From PNAI01 sp964575715 (GTDB lineage Bacteria; Pseudomonadota; Alphaproteobacteria; Rhizobiales; Xanthobacteraceae), in contig CAZNSG010000064.1 of NCBI GenBank assembly GCA_964575715.1, positions 1-17,094 of the forward strand: 17,094 nucleotides of DNA, written 5' to 3'. Below the pieces are notes generated by a model, which saw nothing but the letters and a program-made list of their open reading frames with translations, searched no databases and was not told the origin of the DNA. Every line of letters starts with the position of its first letter. Positions within the stretch are counted from its first letter, which is position 1. The translations under genes and the position numbers were made by a program. Below, in pieces: positions 1-7,046 of this stretch.

Positions 1-2063
1 AATTGTGGGGCGCGCTCGGCGCGGTGTTCGGCTCATGGATGAACCAGCGCGCCATCACCTATCGCCGTTTGCACCACATTCCGGAAAGCTGGGGCACCGC
101 GGTCAATGTGCAGGCCATGGTGTTCGGCAACATGGGCGAGACTTCGGCCACAGGTGTCGCCTTCACGCGCAATCCCTCGACCGGCGAAAAGAAACTTTAC
201 GGCGAATTCCTCATCAACGCTCAAGGGGAAGACGTAGTCGCCGGCATCCGCACGCCGCAGGAGATCACCGAAGCCGCGCGCATCGAGGCCAGTTCCGACA
301 AGCCGTCCCTGGAACGCGCCATGCCGGCGGCATTCGCGGAGCTCATGCGCATCAATCATGTGTTGGAGCGCCACTATCGCGACATGCAGGACCTCGAATT
401 CACGGTCGAGCAGGGCAAGCTGTGGATGCTGCAGACGCGAGGCGGCAAGCGCACCGCCAAGGCCGCGCTGCGCATCGCGGTCGAGCTAGCCAACGAAGGG
501 CTGATTTCGCGCGATGAGGCGGTGACGCGCATCGACCCCGGCTCGCTCGACCAGTTGCTGCATCCCACCATCGATCCGATGGCGCACCGAAAAATCATCG
601 CCACCGGCCTGCCGGCGTCCCCCGGCGCGGCTTCGGGAGAAATCGTGTTCTCCTCCGACGAGGCGGCAAAGCTCAAGGCCGACGGCCGCAAGGTCATTTT
701 GGTGCGGGTGGAAACCTCGCCCGAGGATATTCACGGCATGCACGCCGCTGAAGGCATTCTCACCACCCGCGGCGGCATGACCTCGCATGCCGCCGTGGTG
801 GCGCGCGGCATGGGCAAGCCCTGCGTCTCGGGCGCCGGCGCCATCCGTGTCGATTACGCGGCGCAAACCATGACCTCCGGCGCAGCCACGCTCAAGCGCG
901 GTGACATTGTGACCATCGACGGCTCGACCGGCCAGGTTCTCGCCGGTCGTGTGCGCATGATGGAGCCAGCGCTATCCGACGAGTTCGGTATCATCATGGG
1001 CTGGGCCGACAAGGCACGCCGGCTCGGCGTGCGCGCCAATGCCGATACGCCCGCCGACGCGCGGCTGGCGATCAAGTTTGGCGCCGAGGGCATCGGGCTG
1101 TGCCGCACCGAGCACATGTTTTTCGACGAGGATCGCATCCGCGCGGTGCGCGAGATGATCCTCGCCGACACCGAGGAACATCGCCGCGCCGCCATCGCCA
1201 AGCTGCTGCCCATGCAGCGCGCGGATTTCGTCGAGCTGTTCGACATCATGCGCGGATATCCCGTGACCATCCGCCTGCTCGATCCGCCGCTGCACGAATT
1301 CCTCCCCCATGGCGAGACCGAGATCGCGGATGTGGCCGCCGGCATGGGTGCTGATCCGAAGAAGCTCGCCAATCGCGCGCGCGAGCTTTCCGAGTTCAAT
1401 CCCATGCTCGGCTTCCGCGGCTGCCGCATCGCCATCGCCTATCCGGAAATCGCCGAGATGCAGGCGCGCGCCATCTTCGAGGCCGCGGTCGAGGCCGGCA
1501 AGCACACCGGCAAGCCGGTCATACCGGAAGTGATGGTGCCGCTGATCGCCACCAAAGCCGAGCTCGATATCGTCAAGGCGCGCATCGACGCCATGGCGGA
1601 GGCGGTCATGAAAGAGACCGGCGCCAAGCTCGCCTATCAGGTCGGCACCATGATTGAGCTGCCGCGCGCGGTGTTGCTGGCCGGCGAGATTGCACAGAGC
1701 GCCGAATTTTTCTCCTTCGGCACCAACGACCTCACCCAAACCACCTTTGGCATCAGCCGCGACGACGCGGCGAGCTTCCTCGGCATCTACACCGCGCGCG
1801 GCATTCTCCCTGGCGATCCCTTTGTCTCGATCGACCGTGCGGGGGTCGGCGAACTTATGCGAATTGGCGTCGAGCGCGGGCGCAAAGTCCGCCCGCGCCT
1901 CAAGGTTGGCATTTGCGGCGAGCATGGCGGCGACCCGGCGTCGGTCGCGTTCTGCCACGAGATCGCGCTCGACTATGTGTCGTGCTCGCCGTTTCGCGTG
2001 CCGATCGCGCGCCTTGCCGCCGCCCAGGCCGCGCTCGGCAAGCGCGCAGCCGGCGAGGAGTGA
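1..2063 (+). CDS. ppdK: Pyruvate, phosphate dikinase, C-terminal part (5' end outside window)
   Basis: Partial gene: the frame is open at the left edge and the first codon seen, TTG, is internal. About 686 residues are present; the family is usually near 880-900, so roughly 200 N-terminal residues (most of the ATP-grasp domain) are missing. The enzyme interconverts pyruvate + ATP + Pi with PEP + AMP + PPi in the cytoplasm, typically for gluconeogenesis or anaplerosis on organic acids. Visible in order: the end of the nucleotide-binding domain (VFGNMGETSATGVAFTRNP); the swivelling phosphohistidine domain with GGMTSHAAVVARG, catalytic His codon at 786-788; and the C-terminal PEP/pyruvate TIM barrel with GIGLCRTEHMFF, GFRGCRIAIAYPEI, GTMIELPRA, FSFGTNDLTQTT and GICGEHGGDP, catalytic Cys codon at 1914-1916. 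All key residues in view are intact. The family assignment is secure. PEP synthase and PTS enzyme I are related but lack this exact motif set and spacing. Confidence 0.97.
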   Translation, partial: LWGALGAVFGSWMNQRAITYRRLHHIPESWGTAVNVQAMVFGNMGETSATGVAFTRNPSTGEKKLYGEFLINAQGEDVVAGIRTPQEITEAARIEASSDKPSLERAMPAAFAELMRINHVLERHYRDMQDLEFTVEQGKLWMLQTRGGKRTAKAALRIAVELANEGLISRDEAVTRIDPGSLDQLLHPTIDPMAHRKIIATGLPASPGAASGEIVFSSDEAAKLKADGRKVILVRVETSPEDIHGMHAAEGILTTRGGMTSHAAVVARGMGKPCVSGAGAIRVDYAAQTMTSGAATLKRGDIVTIDGSTGQVLAGRVRMMEPALSDEFGIIMGWADKARRLGVRANADTPADARLAIKFGAEGIGLCRTEHMFFDEDRIRAVREMILADTEEHRRAAIAKLLPMQRADFVELFDIMRGYPVTIRLLDPPLHEFLPHGETEIADVAAGMGADPKKLANRARELSEFNPMLGFRGCRIAIAYPEIAEMQARAIFEAAVEAGKHTGKPVIPEVMVPLIATKAELDIVKARIDAMAEAVMKETGAKLAYQVGTMIELPRAVLLAGEIAQSAEFFSFGTNDLTQTTFGISRDDAASFLGIYTARGILPGDPFVSIDRAGVGELMRIGVERGRKVRPRLKVGICGEHGGDPASVAFCHEIALDYVSCSPFRVPIARLAAAQAALGKRAAGEE

Positions 2064-2176
2064 GCGTTGACCGACGCAGGAGCGAGATTGGTCGGGTATG
2101 CCGTGGCTTATCTCCGTGCTAGTTTTCCGCCCGGAGCGAGGGGGTTGCGCTCCTGTCAGTGCGGGCAGAGGGGATA
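2064..2176. other. Intergenic gap ppdK to TRAP permease
   Basis: A 113-base gap. It contains a short dyad, GGAGCG at 2133-2138 and CGCTCC at 2148-2153, with no T-run after it, so it is not a convincing terminator. I see no recognisable promoter or small gene. The TRAP genes could be read from their own promoter here or by readthrough from ppdK. Confidence 0.4.
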
Positions 2177-4231
2177 ATGACCGAGGTGAGCAAGCCGGCC
2201 GCGGTGGCGGAGCCGCCGGCTATTTCGGAAGAGGCGCTGAAGAAGGCCGAAGCCTTCATCGAGGCCGACGAGGGCGCGCTCAACCGGCTGTCCGGCATCG
2301 CCGGTATCGCCGTGACCGCCGTGGCGGTCGGCACATCGCTGTTTCACCTCTACGCCGCCGTGGGCGGCGCGTGGCCGTTTCGCGATTTCCCGATCATTGC
2401 CACCCAGCCGCTGCGCTATACCCATGTCGCCCTTGTGCTGATCCTGAGCTATCTGCTGTTTCCGATGGCCGCGCGCTTCCGCAACCGCATCCGCTGGTGG
2501 GATGTGATCCTCGGGCTCGCCGGCGCCGCGATCCTGGTCTACGCCATCGACGGCGGCGAGGAATTCACCGATCGCGCCACGCATCCGAACACGACCGACG
2601 TTGTCCTTGGCGTTATCTTCATCGGCCTTCTGCTGGAGGCGACGCGCCGCACCACCGGTTGGATCGTCCCGGCCGTGGCAATCGCATTCATTGCTTACAC
2701 TTATTATGGCCCTTATCTGCCGCAGCCCTGGACGCACCGCGGCTTCGACATCGCCCAGCTCGTCGGCCATCTGTTCAGCACGCTCGAAGGCATCTTCGGC
2801 ATTCCCGTCGATGTGTCGTCGAGCCTCATCATTCTGTTCACGATCTTTGGCGCCTTCCTGCAGCATTCCGGCGCGGGCAAGTTCTTCATCGATTTTTCCA
2901 TGGCGATGATGGGCAACAAGGCCAACAGCGCGGGGCGCACCGTCGTGCTCTCGTCGTTTCTGTTGGGTGGTCCATCGGGTTCGGGCGTCGCCACCACGGT
3001 GACCATCGGCGCGGTCGCCTATCCAATGATGGAAAAGGCGGGCTTTGAGAAGAACGCCGCCGGCGGTCTGCTCGCGGCCGGCGGGCTCGGCGCCATCATC
3101 TCGCCGCCGGTGCTCGGCGCCGCCGCCTTTCTGATCGCCGAGTTCCTCAAGATCAGCTATCTCGACGTGATCTGGATGGCGACCATCCCGACCTGCCTGT
3201 ACTACCTGTCGCTCCTGTTCATGGTCGAACTCGACGCCAAGCGTTTCGGCGCGCAGATCGTCGACGTCAGCCATGGTCTGTCGCTATGGCAGATGACGCG
3301 GCGCTATGGCTTCCACTTTATCTCGCTGATCTCGATCATCTTCTTCATGCTGTGGGGCTACTCGCCGACGCTGTCGGTATTTTGGGCGACCATGCTCACT
3401 TTGGCACTGAGTTTCCTCACGCGCGAAACCGCGCTCGTACCGAAAAAATTGATACGCGCGCTCTCCGAAGGCTCGACCAGTGTGTTGACCGCCGCCACCA
3501 CCTGCGCGACCGCCGGCATCATCGTCGGGGTGGTTACGCTCACTGGGCTGGGACTGAAATTCTCCGATATCGTCATCAGCTATGCCGGCAAGAGCCTGCT
3601 GCTTACGGCGCTCTATACCGCGCTGATCGTGTGGATCGTCGGCCTCGCCGTGCCGGTCACCGCCTCCTACATCATCTGCGCGGTTATCGCTGCGCCCGCC
3701 ATGATCAAGCTCGGCGTGCCGGACGTCGCCGCCCACATGTTCATCTTCTATTACTCGGTGCTCTCCGAAGTCTCGCCGCCGACCGCGCTCTCGCCATTCG
3801 CTGCCGCCGCCATCACCGGCGGAGACCCCTATAAGACCACGCTGCAGGCCTGGAAATACACGCTCCCCGCCTTCCTGGTGCCGTTCGTGTTCGTGCTCGA
3901 CCCGCAGGGCCTTGGGCTTTTGCTCAAAATTCCGCCGGGCGGCTCGTGGGTCGATATTCTTCTGATCACTGGCAAGGTTACGCTTGGCTTGGCGGCGCTG
4001 GCCGCGGCCGCGCAAGGCTGGGCGTTGCGCCGCACCACCGCGGTCGAACGCGTGCTTCTGGTGATGGCCGGCCTTTTCCTGGTGTTTCCGAGCCTGCTGG
4101 AGGCTCTGATTGAGGCCATAATCGGTCGCGATATCAGTTATACTGCGACAATCGGCATAGCCATTGCCGCCTTAGTCTTGTTAAAACAGCGCATGCAACC
4201 GGCTCCCGCAGGAGCACCGGCCGGGAGCTAA
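2177..4231 (+). CDS. TAXI-type TRAP transporter, fused 4TM/12TM permease
   Basis: Inner-membrane permease of a tripartite (TRAP) uptake system, in which the small DctQ-like 4TM and large DctM-like 12TM parts are one polypeptide, as usual for TAXI-type systems. It drives solute import from the ion gradient using substrate delivered by the periplasmic receptor encoded next. I chose the ATG at 2177 (684 aa) because AGAGGGG at 2167-2173 sits just upstream; an in-frame GTG at 2159 lacks such a site. The protein opens with a soluble charged leader of about 35 residues, then many hydrophobic segments. The DctM-type signature GGPSGSGVATTVTIGAV (from about residue 263), followed by a Gly/Ala-rich GGLLAAGGLGAIISPP stretch, is clear. 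A second conserved loop reads SVLSEVSPPTALSPFAAAAI. The gap to the receptor gene is 20 bases, so they form one operon. A 7-bp dyad (4202-4208 / 4222-4228) at the 3' end might modulate readthrough. The substrate cannot be told from sequence. Confidence 0.93.
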   Translation: MTEVSKPAAVAEPPAISEEALKKAEAFIEADEGALNRLSGIAGIAVTAVAVGTSLFHLYAAVGGAWPFRDFPIIATQPLRYTHVALVLILSYLLFPMAARFRNRIRWWDVILGLAGAAILVYAIDGGEEFTDRATHPNTTDVVLGVIFIGLLLEATRRTTGWIVPAVAIAFIAYTYYGPYLPQPWTHRGFDIAQLVGHLFSTLEGIFGIPVDVSSSLIILFTIFGAFLQHSGAGKFFIDFSMAMMGNKANSAGRTVVLSSFLLGGPSGSGVATTVTIGAVAYPMMEKAGFEKNAAGGLLAAGGLGAIISPPVLGAAAFLIAEFLKISYLDVIWMATIPTCLYYLSLLFMVELDAKRFGAQIVDVSHGLSLWQMTRRYGFHFISLISIIFFMLWGYSPTLSVFWATMLTLALSFLTRETALVPKKLIRALSEGSTSVLTAATTCATAGIIVGVVTLTGLGLKFSDIVISYAGKSLLLTALYTALIVWIVGLAVPVTASYIICAVIAAPAMIKLGVPDVAAHMFIFYYSVLSEVSPPTALSPFAAAAITGGDPYKTTLQAWKYTLPAFLVPFVFVLDPQGLGLLLKIPPGGSWVDILLITGKVTLGLAALAAAAQGWALRRTTAVERVLLVMAGLFLVFPSLLEALIEAIIGRDISYTATIGIAIAALVLLKQRMQPAPAGAPAGS

Positions 4232-4236
4232 CGAAA

Positions 4237-4241
4237 GGGAG
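4237..4241 (+). promoter_or_regulatory. Ribosome binding site of the TAXI receptor gene
   Basis: GGGAG lies 10 bases before the ATG at 4252, inside the 20-base gap after the permease stop. The receptor gene therefore has its own initiation site, consistent with periplasmic receptors being made in excess over the permease. Confidence 0.55.
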
Positions 4242-4251
4242 AACTAACGTC

Positions 4252-5214
4252 ATGAAAAGCAAATTGCTGCTCTCCGCCTTGGCTTTTGGCGCCGCCGTAT
4301 ATGCCGGCGCGGCTCTAGCCCAGCAGATCAACATTTCCATTGCCACTGGCGGCACCGGCGGCGTGTATTATCCGCTCGGCGGCGGCATGGCCAATGTGCT
4401 GTCGAAAAACGTGCCGGGAGTTGCGGCAACGGCGCGCGTGACCGGCGGCTCGGTGGCCAACATGCAGCTTATCCACTCCGGCCAGAGCGAGCTCGCGCTC
4501 ACCCAGGTCGACGCGGCCTACGACGCGCTCAAGGGCGAGGACAAGTTCAAAGGCACTCCGGTCGATGTGCGCATGTTGATGGTGCTTTATCCCAATCGCA
4601 TGCATGTCGTGACCATCGAGAGCACCGGTATTCAGCAAATGGCCGACCTCAAGGGCAAACGGACCTCCACCGGCTCGCCCGGCAGCGCGACCGAAGTGAT
4701 GGCATTCCGTGTCATCGAGGCCGCCGGCCTCGACAAGGACACGGACATGCGACGTGAGCGGCTCGGCGTTGCCGAGTCGGTCAACGCGCTCAAAGATGGC
4801 AAGATCGACGCCTTCTTCTGGGTCGGCGGCCTGCCGACTGCCGCCGTCACCGACCTCAGCGCGACACCGGGCGTCAAGATCAGGCTGCTCGACACCGCGC
4901 ATCTGGTCGCCAAGATGAACGTTAAGTACAACAATCTCTACACCACGGGCGAGATCCCGCCGAAGACCTATTCGGGCCAGGACAAGAACAACCCCGTCGC
5001 GGTCATCCAGAACATCCTGGTCGCCAACGCCAAGATGTCTGACAAGGTCGCCTATGACATCGTCAAGACCTTCATCGAGAAACGCGACGATCTCATTATT
5101 GTTCACCGCGAGGCCGAGAGCATCACGATCGAGAACCAGTCGACGAAGAATTCGCCGATCCCATGGCATCCCGGCGCGACCAAGTATTACACCGAGAAGG
5201 GCGTGAAGATGTGA
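4252..5214 (+). CDS. TAXI family TRAP transporter solute-binding protein
   Basis: Periplasmic receptor (320 aa) of the TRAP system encoded just upstream. It captures the solute and hands it to the permease. It begins with a typical Sec signal peptide: MKSKLLL, a hydrophobic core, and Ala-Leu-Ala before Gln-Gln, with cleavage likely after residue 23. The mature protein starts with the family hallmark NISIATGGTGGVYYPLGGGMA, then VTGGSVANMQLIHSGQSELALTQVDAAYDAL, KGKRTSTGSPGSATEVMAFRVIEAAGL and KDGKIDAFFWVGGLPTAAV, the usual order in TAXI receptors. The length is normal for the family. The ATG is fixed by the signal peptide and an upstream GGGAG. Most TAXI systems have unknown ligands; glutamate or glutamine and C4/C5 carboxylates are known for some relatives, but nothing here identifies the substrate. 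The operon probably ends here: a hairpin-rich repeat follows 42 bases after the stop. Confidence 0.95.
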   Translation: MKSKLLLSALAFGAAVYAGAALAQQINISIATGGTGGVYYPLGGGMANVLSKNVPGVAATARVTGGSVANMQLIHSGQSELALTQVDAAYDALKGEDKFKGTPVDVRMLMVLYPNRMHVVTIESTGIQQMADLKGKRTSTGSPGSATEVMAFRVIEAAGLDKDTDMRRERLGVAESVNALKDGKIDAFFWVGGLPTAAVTDLSATPGVKIRLLDTAHLVAKMNVKYNNLYTTGEIPPKTYSGQDKNNPVAVIQNILVANAKMSDKVAYDIVKTFIEKRDDLIIVHREAESITIENQSTKNSPIPWHPGATKYYTEKGVKM

Positions 5215-5256
5215 GGCAGCGTACTGCCCATCGCGCACGGACTATTTAAAACCTCG

Positions 5257-5414
5257 TCATTCCGGGACGGCCCGTAAGGGCCGGACCCGGAATCCATAAC
5301 CCCGGTCTGCGGTTATGGATTCCGGGTTTGCCGCCGTCCAAGTCGGCCATAGCCGACTTGGACATTTTAATTCCGATCTCGGGTAAACCCGAGATCGGGC
5401 GCGTCCCGGAATGA
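5257..5414. repeat. Palindromic intergenic repeat A, with four nested hairpins
   Basis: The outer ends are a perfect 13-bp inverted repeat (5257-5269 TCATTCCGGGACG and 5402-5414). Inside are four perfect hairpins: 5269-5273/5278-5282 (loop GTAA); 5285-5301/5311-5327 (17-bp stem, 9-nt loop); 5337-5347/5352-5362 (11 bp, loop CATA); and 5373-5384/5387-5398 (12 bp). It looks like one of the GC-rich dispersed repeats common between genes in Bradyrhizobium-like genomes. Lying just after the TRAP operon, it may act as a transcription terminator or mRNA 3' stabiliser. Its structure is certain; copy number elsewhere is not visible here. Confidence 0.85.
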
Positions 5415-5443
5415 TCGTGGCTATTAAAGAGGCTCCGAGGGAG

Positions 5444-5716
5444 ATGCTCATCTGTTGGTACGGCCTGATGGCCGCGGGCGGCTTCGCTTTCGGCCTCTTT
5501 GCCGACAAGCGGCCGCTCGGCGCGGGCGTGCTGCTCCATCCGCTCGTGCTGTTTTTTATTTTGGTCGGTGCGGCGCTGCTGGTCGTGCGCATCGTGTCCG
5601 CGCGCCCGGTGCCTGAGCTTATTTCCGATCGCGCGCTGATGTTCGGCTGTTGTGTCGGGCTTGCAATGTTCCTGATCGGAAATTTTTTCGCGGTGCGCGT
5701 TTTGCTCTTCCGTTGA
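5444..5716 (+). CDS. Small hypothetical membrane protein (three predicted helices)
   Basis: A 90-residue protein I do not recognise. From ATG 5444 it reads MLICWYGLMAAGGFAFGLFADKR and then two further hydrophobic stretches, about residues 30-50 (LLHPLVLFFILVGAALLVV) and 66-87 (ALMFGCCVGLAMFLIGNFF), so three membrane helices are likely. AGAGG around 5428-5432 and GAGGGAG directly before the ATG serve as weak Shine-Dalgarno candidates. A longer reading from ATG 5411 is possible but starts inside the right arm of repeat A and adds 11 polar residues, so I prefer 5444. It stands alone between two repeats and is convergent with nadC. Strong, continuous hydrophobicity supports a real gene. No function is assigned. 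Confidence 0.6.
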   Translation: MLICWYGLMAAGGFAFGLFADKRPLGAGVLLHPLVLFFILVGAALLVVRIVSARPVPELISDRALMFGCCVGLAMFLIGNFFAVRVLLFR

Positions 5717-5744
5717 GCTAGAGCATAATCTGCTTGACTGGAAA

Positions 5745-5880
5745 CACGTGTCCCGGGCGCAGCGCGCAGACAAGTTTACGCAGTCTGCGCAAGCTTGACT
5801 GCGTTGCGAAACCATAAGCGCGTTTACGCGCGTCTTCGACGCGCTATGGCGCTCACGCTGCACCGCATCCGGGACACGTG
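5745..5880. repeat. Palindromic intergenic repeat B (CACGTGTCCCGG ends)
   Basis: The outer ends are a perfect 12-bp inverted repeat, CACGTGTCCCGG at 5745-5756 and CCGGGACACGTG at 5869-5880. Internal hairpins: 5764-5771/5783-5790 (8 bp, loop AAGTTTACGCA), 5818-5822/5827-5831 (loop TTTA) and 5828-5834/5838-5844 (loop TTC); the last two overlap and so are alternative folds. It fills the gap between the convergent hypothetical gene (ending 5716) and nadC (ending 5908), a position where it could stop transcription from both sides. It differs in sequence from repeat A. Confidence 0.8.
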
Positions 5881-5907
5881 ATTCAACTCTGAACGATCAC
5901 CCCGGCC

Positions 5908-6855
5908 TCACATCGCAATGTCGAGCGCGACGTCGAGATTAGGCGCCGAGTGCGTGAGCGCGCCCGAGGAGGCATAGTCCACGCCGGTCGCGGCGATTTG
6001 CGAGAGATTGTCGAGCGTGATCCCGCCCGATGCCTCGATCACCAGCCGGCCGGCGGTCATCTTGACCGCCTTGCGCATCGCCGCGACGGAAAAATTGTCC
6101 AGCATCACCACATCGGCAAGGCCGCTTGAAAGCACCTCTTCGAGCTGACCAAGCGAGTCGACCTCGATCTCGATCTTGACCAGATGACCCGCTTTCGCCC
6201 TGGCGCGTTCGAGCACGGCGCGGATCGATCCCGCGACCGCGATATGGTTATCCTTGATCAGGATCGCGTCATCGAGTCCAAAACGGTGATTGAACCCGCC
6301 GCCGCAGCGCACCGCGTATTTCTCCAGCGCGCGCAGGCCCGGCGTGGTCTTGCGCGTGCAGCAGATGCGCGTCTTAGCCCTACCGATCTTGCGCACGTAA
6401 GCCGCAGTTGCGCTGGCAATCCCCGACAGATGGCCGAGAAAATTGAGCGCGGTGCGCTCGGCGGCGAGGATTGCGCGCGCATCGCCGGCAATGGTCATCA
6501 GCGCGGTCTTGGCCTTGACCGCATCGCCATCGCGCGCCCGCGTCTTGATGCTGATCGTGGGCGAAAGCCGCTCAAAGCACGCCGCCACCAGTGGCAGGCC
6601 GGCGATCGTGCCCCCCTTGCGCGCCACCAGCACCGCGCGCGCCTTGGTTCCCTCGGGGATGGTGGCGATCGAACTCACATCGCCGGCGCGGCCCAGATCC
6701 TCGGCCAGCGCACGCCTCACCGCCTCGTCGATTTCGAGCGGGGAGAGAAAGGCGTCGGGGCAGAGGAGGGAGCTTTCTATCCCTCTCCCCGCTTGCGGGG
6801 AGAGGGTGCCCGAGCCCGTTTGGGCGAGGGCGGGTGAGGGGCGCTTGGGGCTCAT
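5908..6855 (-). CDS. nadC: Nicotinate-nucleotide pyrophosphorylase (quinolinate phosphoribosyltransferase)
   Basis: Converts quinolinate + PRPP to nicotinate mononucleotide + CO2 + PPi, the step after NadA in de novo NAD synthesis. The frame gives 315 residues. Conserved parts: LEIDEAVRRALAEDLGRAGD near the N-terminus, AERTALNFLGHLSGIASAT, TRICCTRKTTPGLRALEKYAV with the substrate-binding Arg/Lys residues, GGGFNHRFGLDDAILIKDNHI, EIEVDSLGQLEE, VVMLDNFS and EASGGITLDN. The family is usually about 280-290 residues; the excess is N-terminal. Residues from about 5 to 25 are the translation of palindromic repeat C, and the only ATG in frame ahead of the conserved domain is at 6855, outside the repeat. 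Either the protein has a repeat-derived N-terminal tail or an unusual start is used. It lies downstream of nadA on the same strand with a 191-base gap. nadB is not between them. Confidence 0.93.
   Translation of the reverse strand: MSPKRPSPALAQTGSGTLSPQAGRGIESSLLCPDAFLSPLEIDEAVRRALAEDLGRAGDVSSIATIPEGTKARAVLVARKGGTIAGLPLVAACFERLSPTISIKTRARDGDAVKAKTALMTIAGDARAILAAERTALNFLGHLSGIASATAAYVRKIGRAKTRICCTRKTTPGLRALEKYAVRCGGGFNHRFGLDDAILIKDNHIAVAGSIRAVLERARAKAGHLVKIEIEVDSLGQLEEVLSSGLADVVMLDNFSVAAMRKAVKMTAGRLVIEASGGITLDNLSQIAATGVDYASSGALTHSAPNLDVALDIAM
6781..6841. repeat. Palindromic repeat C, overlapping the 5' end of nadC
   Basis: A perfect 12-bp hairpin, CCCTCTCCCCGC at 6781-6792 and its complement at 6795-6806, is followed by GCCC-GTTT-GGGC (6814-6825) and a GGGCGGGTGAGGGG tail. 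This is a familiar type of GC-rich repeat in Hyphomicrobiales genomes. Unusually, it lies inside the nadC reading frame and stays open on the coding strand through about 21 codons. Confidence 0.75.
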
Positions 6856-6882
6856 GGTCTAGTGCTCATAAAGGTCAATGCC

Positions 6883-7040
6883 CCTCATCCGGCTCGTGGA
6901 GTTTACCAACGGGCGCGCCTTTGGCGCGACCCGATGGCTCGCCACCTTCTCAGCCGAAGTCGGATATATCCGACTTCGGCCGCTCGTTTAATAGCCGAAC
7001 TTTGGCAGGCCAAAGTTCGGGTGCAAGCGGTGAGAAGGAT
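6883..7040. repeat. Palindromic intergenic repeat D between nadA and nadC
   Basis: Contains a perfect 28-bp palindrome (arms 6953-6966 and 6967-6980), a second hairpin with 12-bp arms (6995-7006/7009-7020), a 6-bp hairpin (6914-6919/6923-6928), and an enclosing pair CCTTCTCA 6945-6952 with TGAGAAGG 7031-7038. CATCC near 6886-6890 can pair with GGATG 7036-7040. It occupies most of the nadA-nadC gap, so transcripts crossing it would be highly structured. Copies elsewhere cannot be judged from this window. Confidence 0.75.
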
Positions 7041-7046
7041 GTTACT

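Noticed and set aside
972..1958. Minus-strand frame opposite ppdK
   Set aside because: Low-complexity charged product; a shadow of the PPDK frame.
2133..2153. Rho-independent terminator after ppdK
   Set aside because: The stem is only six pairs with a nine-base loop and no T-run follows.
2156..3274. Minus-strand frame of about 370 codons opposite the TRAP permease
   Set aside because: Composition is Asp/Arg/His/Gln-rich, with no known motifs; it mirrors the permease codons.
4315..5238. Minus-strand frame opposite the TAXI receptor gene
   Set aside because: His/Arg/Asp-rich shadow product, no recognisable fold; the receptor on the other strand is certain.
5257..7040. CRISPR-like array from the cluster of repeats
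   Set aside because: The elements differ from one another in sequence and length, there are no regular spacers, and no cas genes are present.
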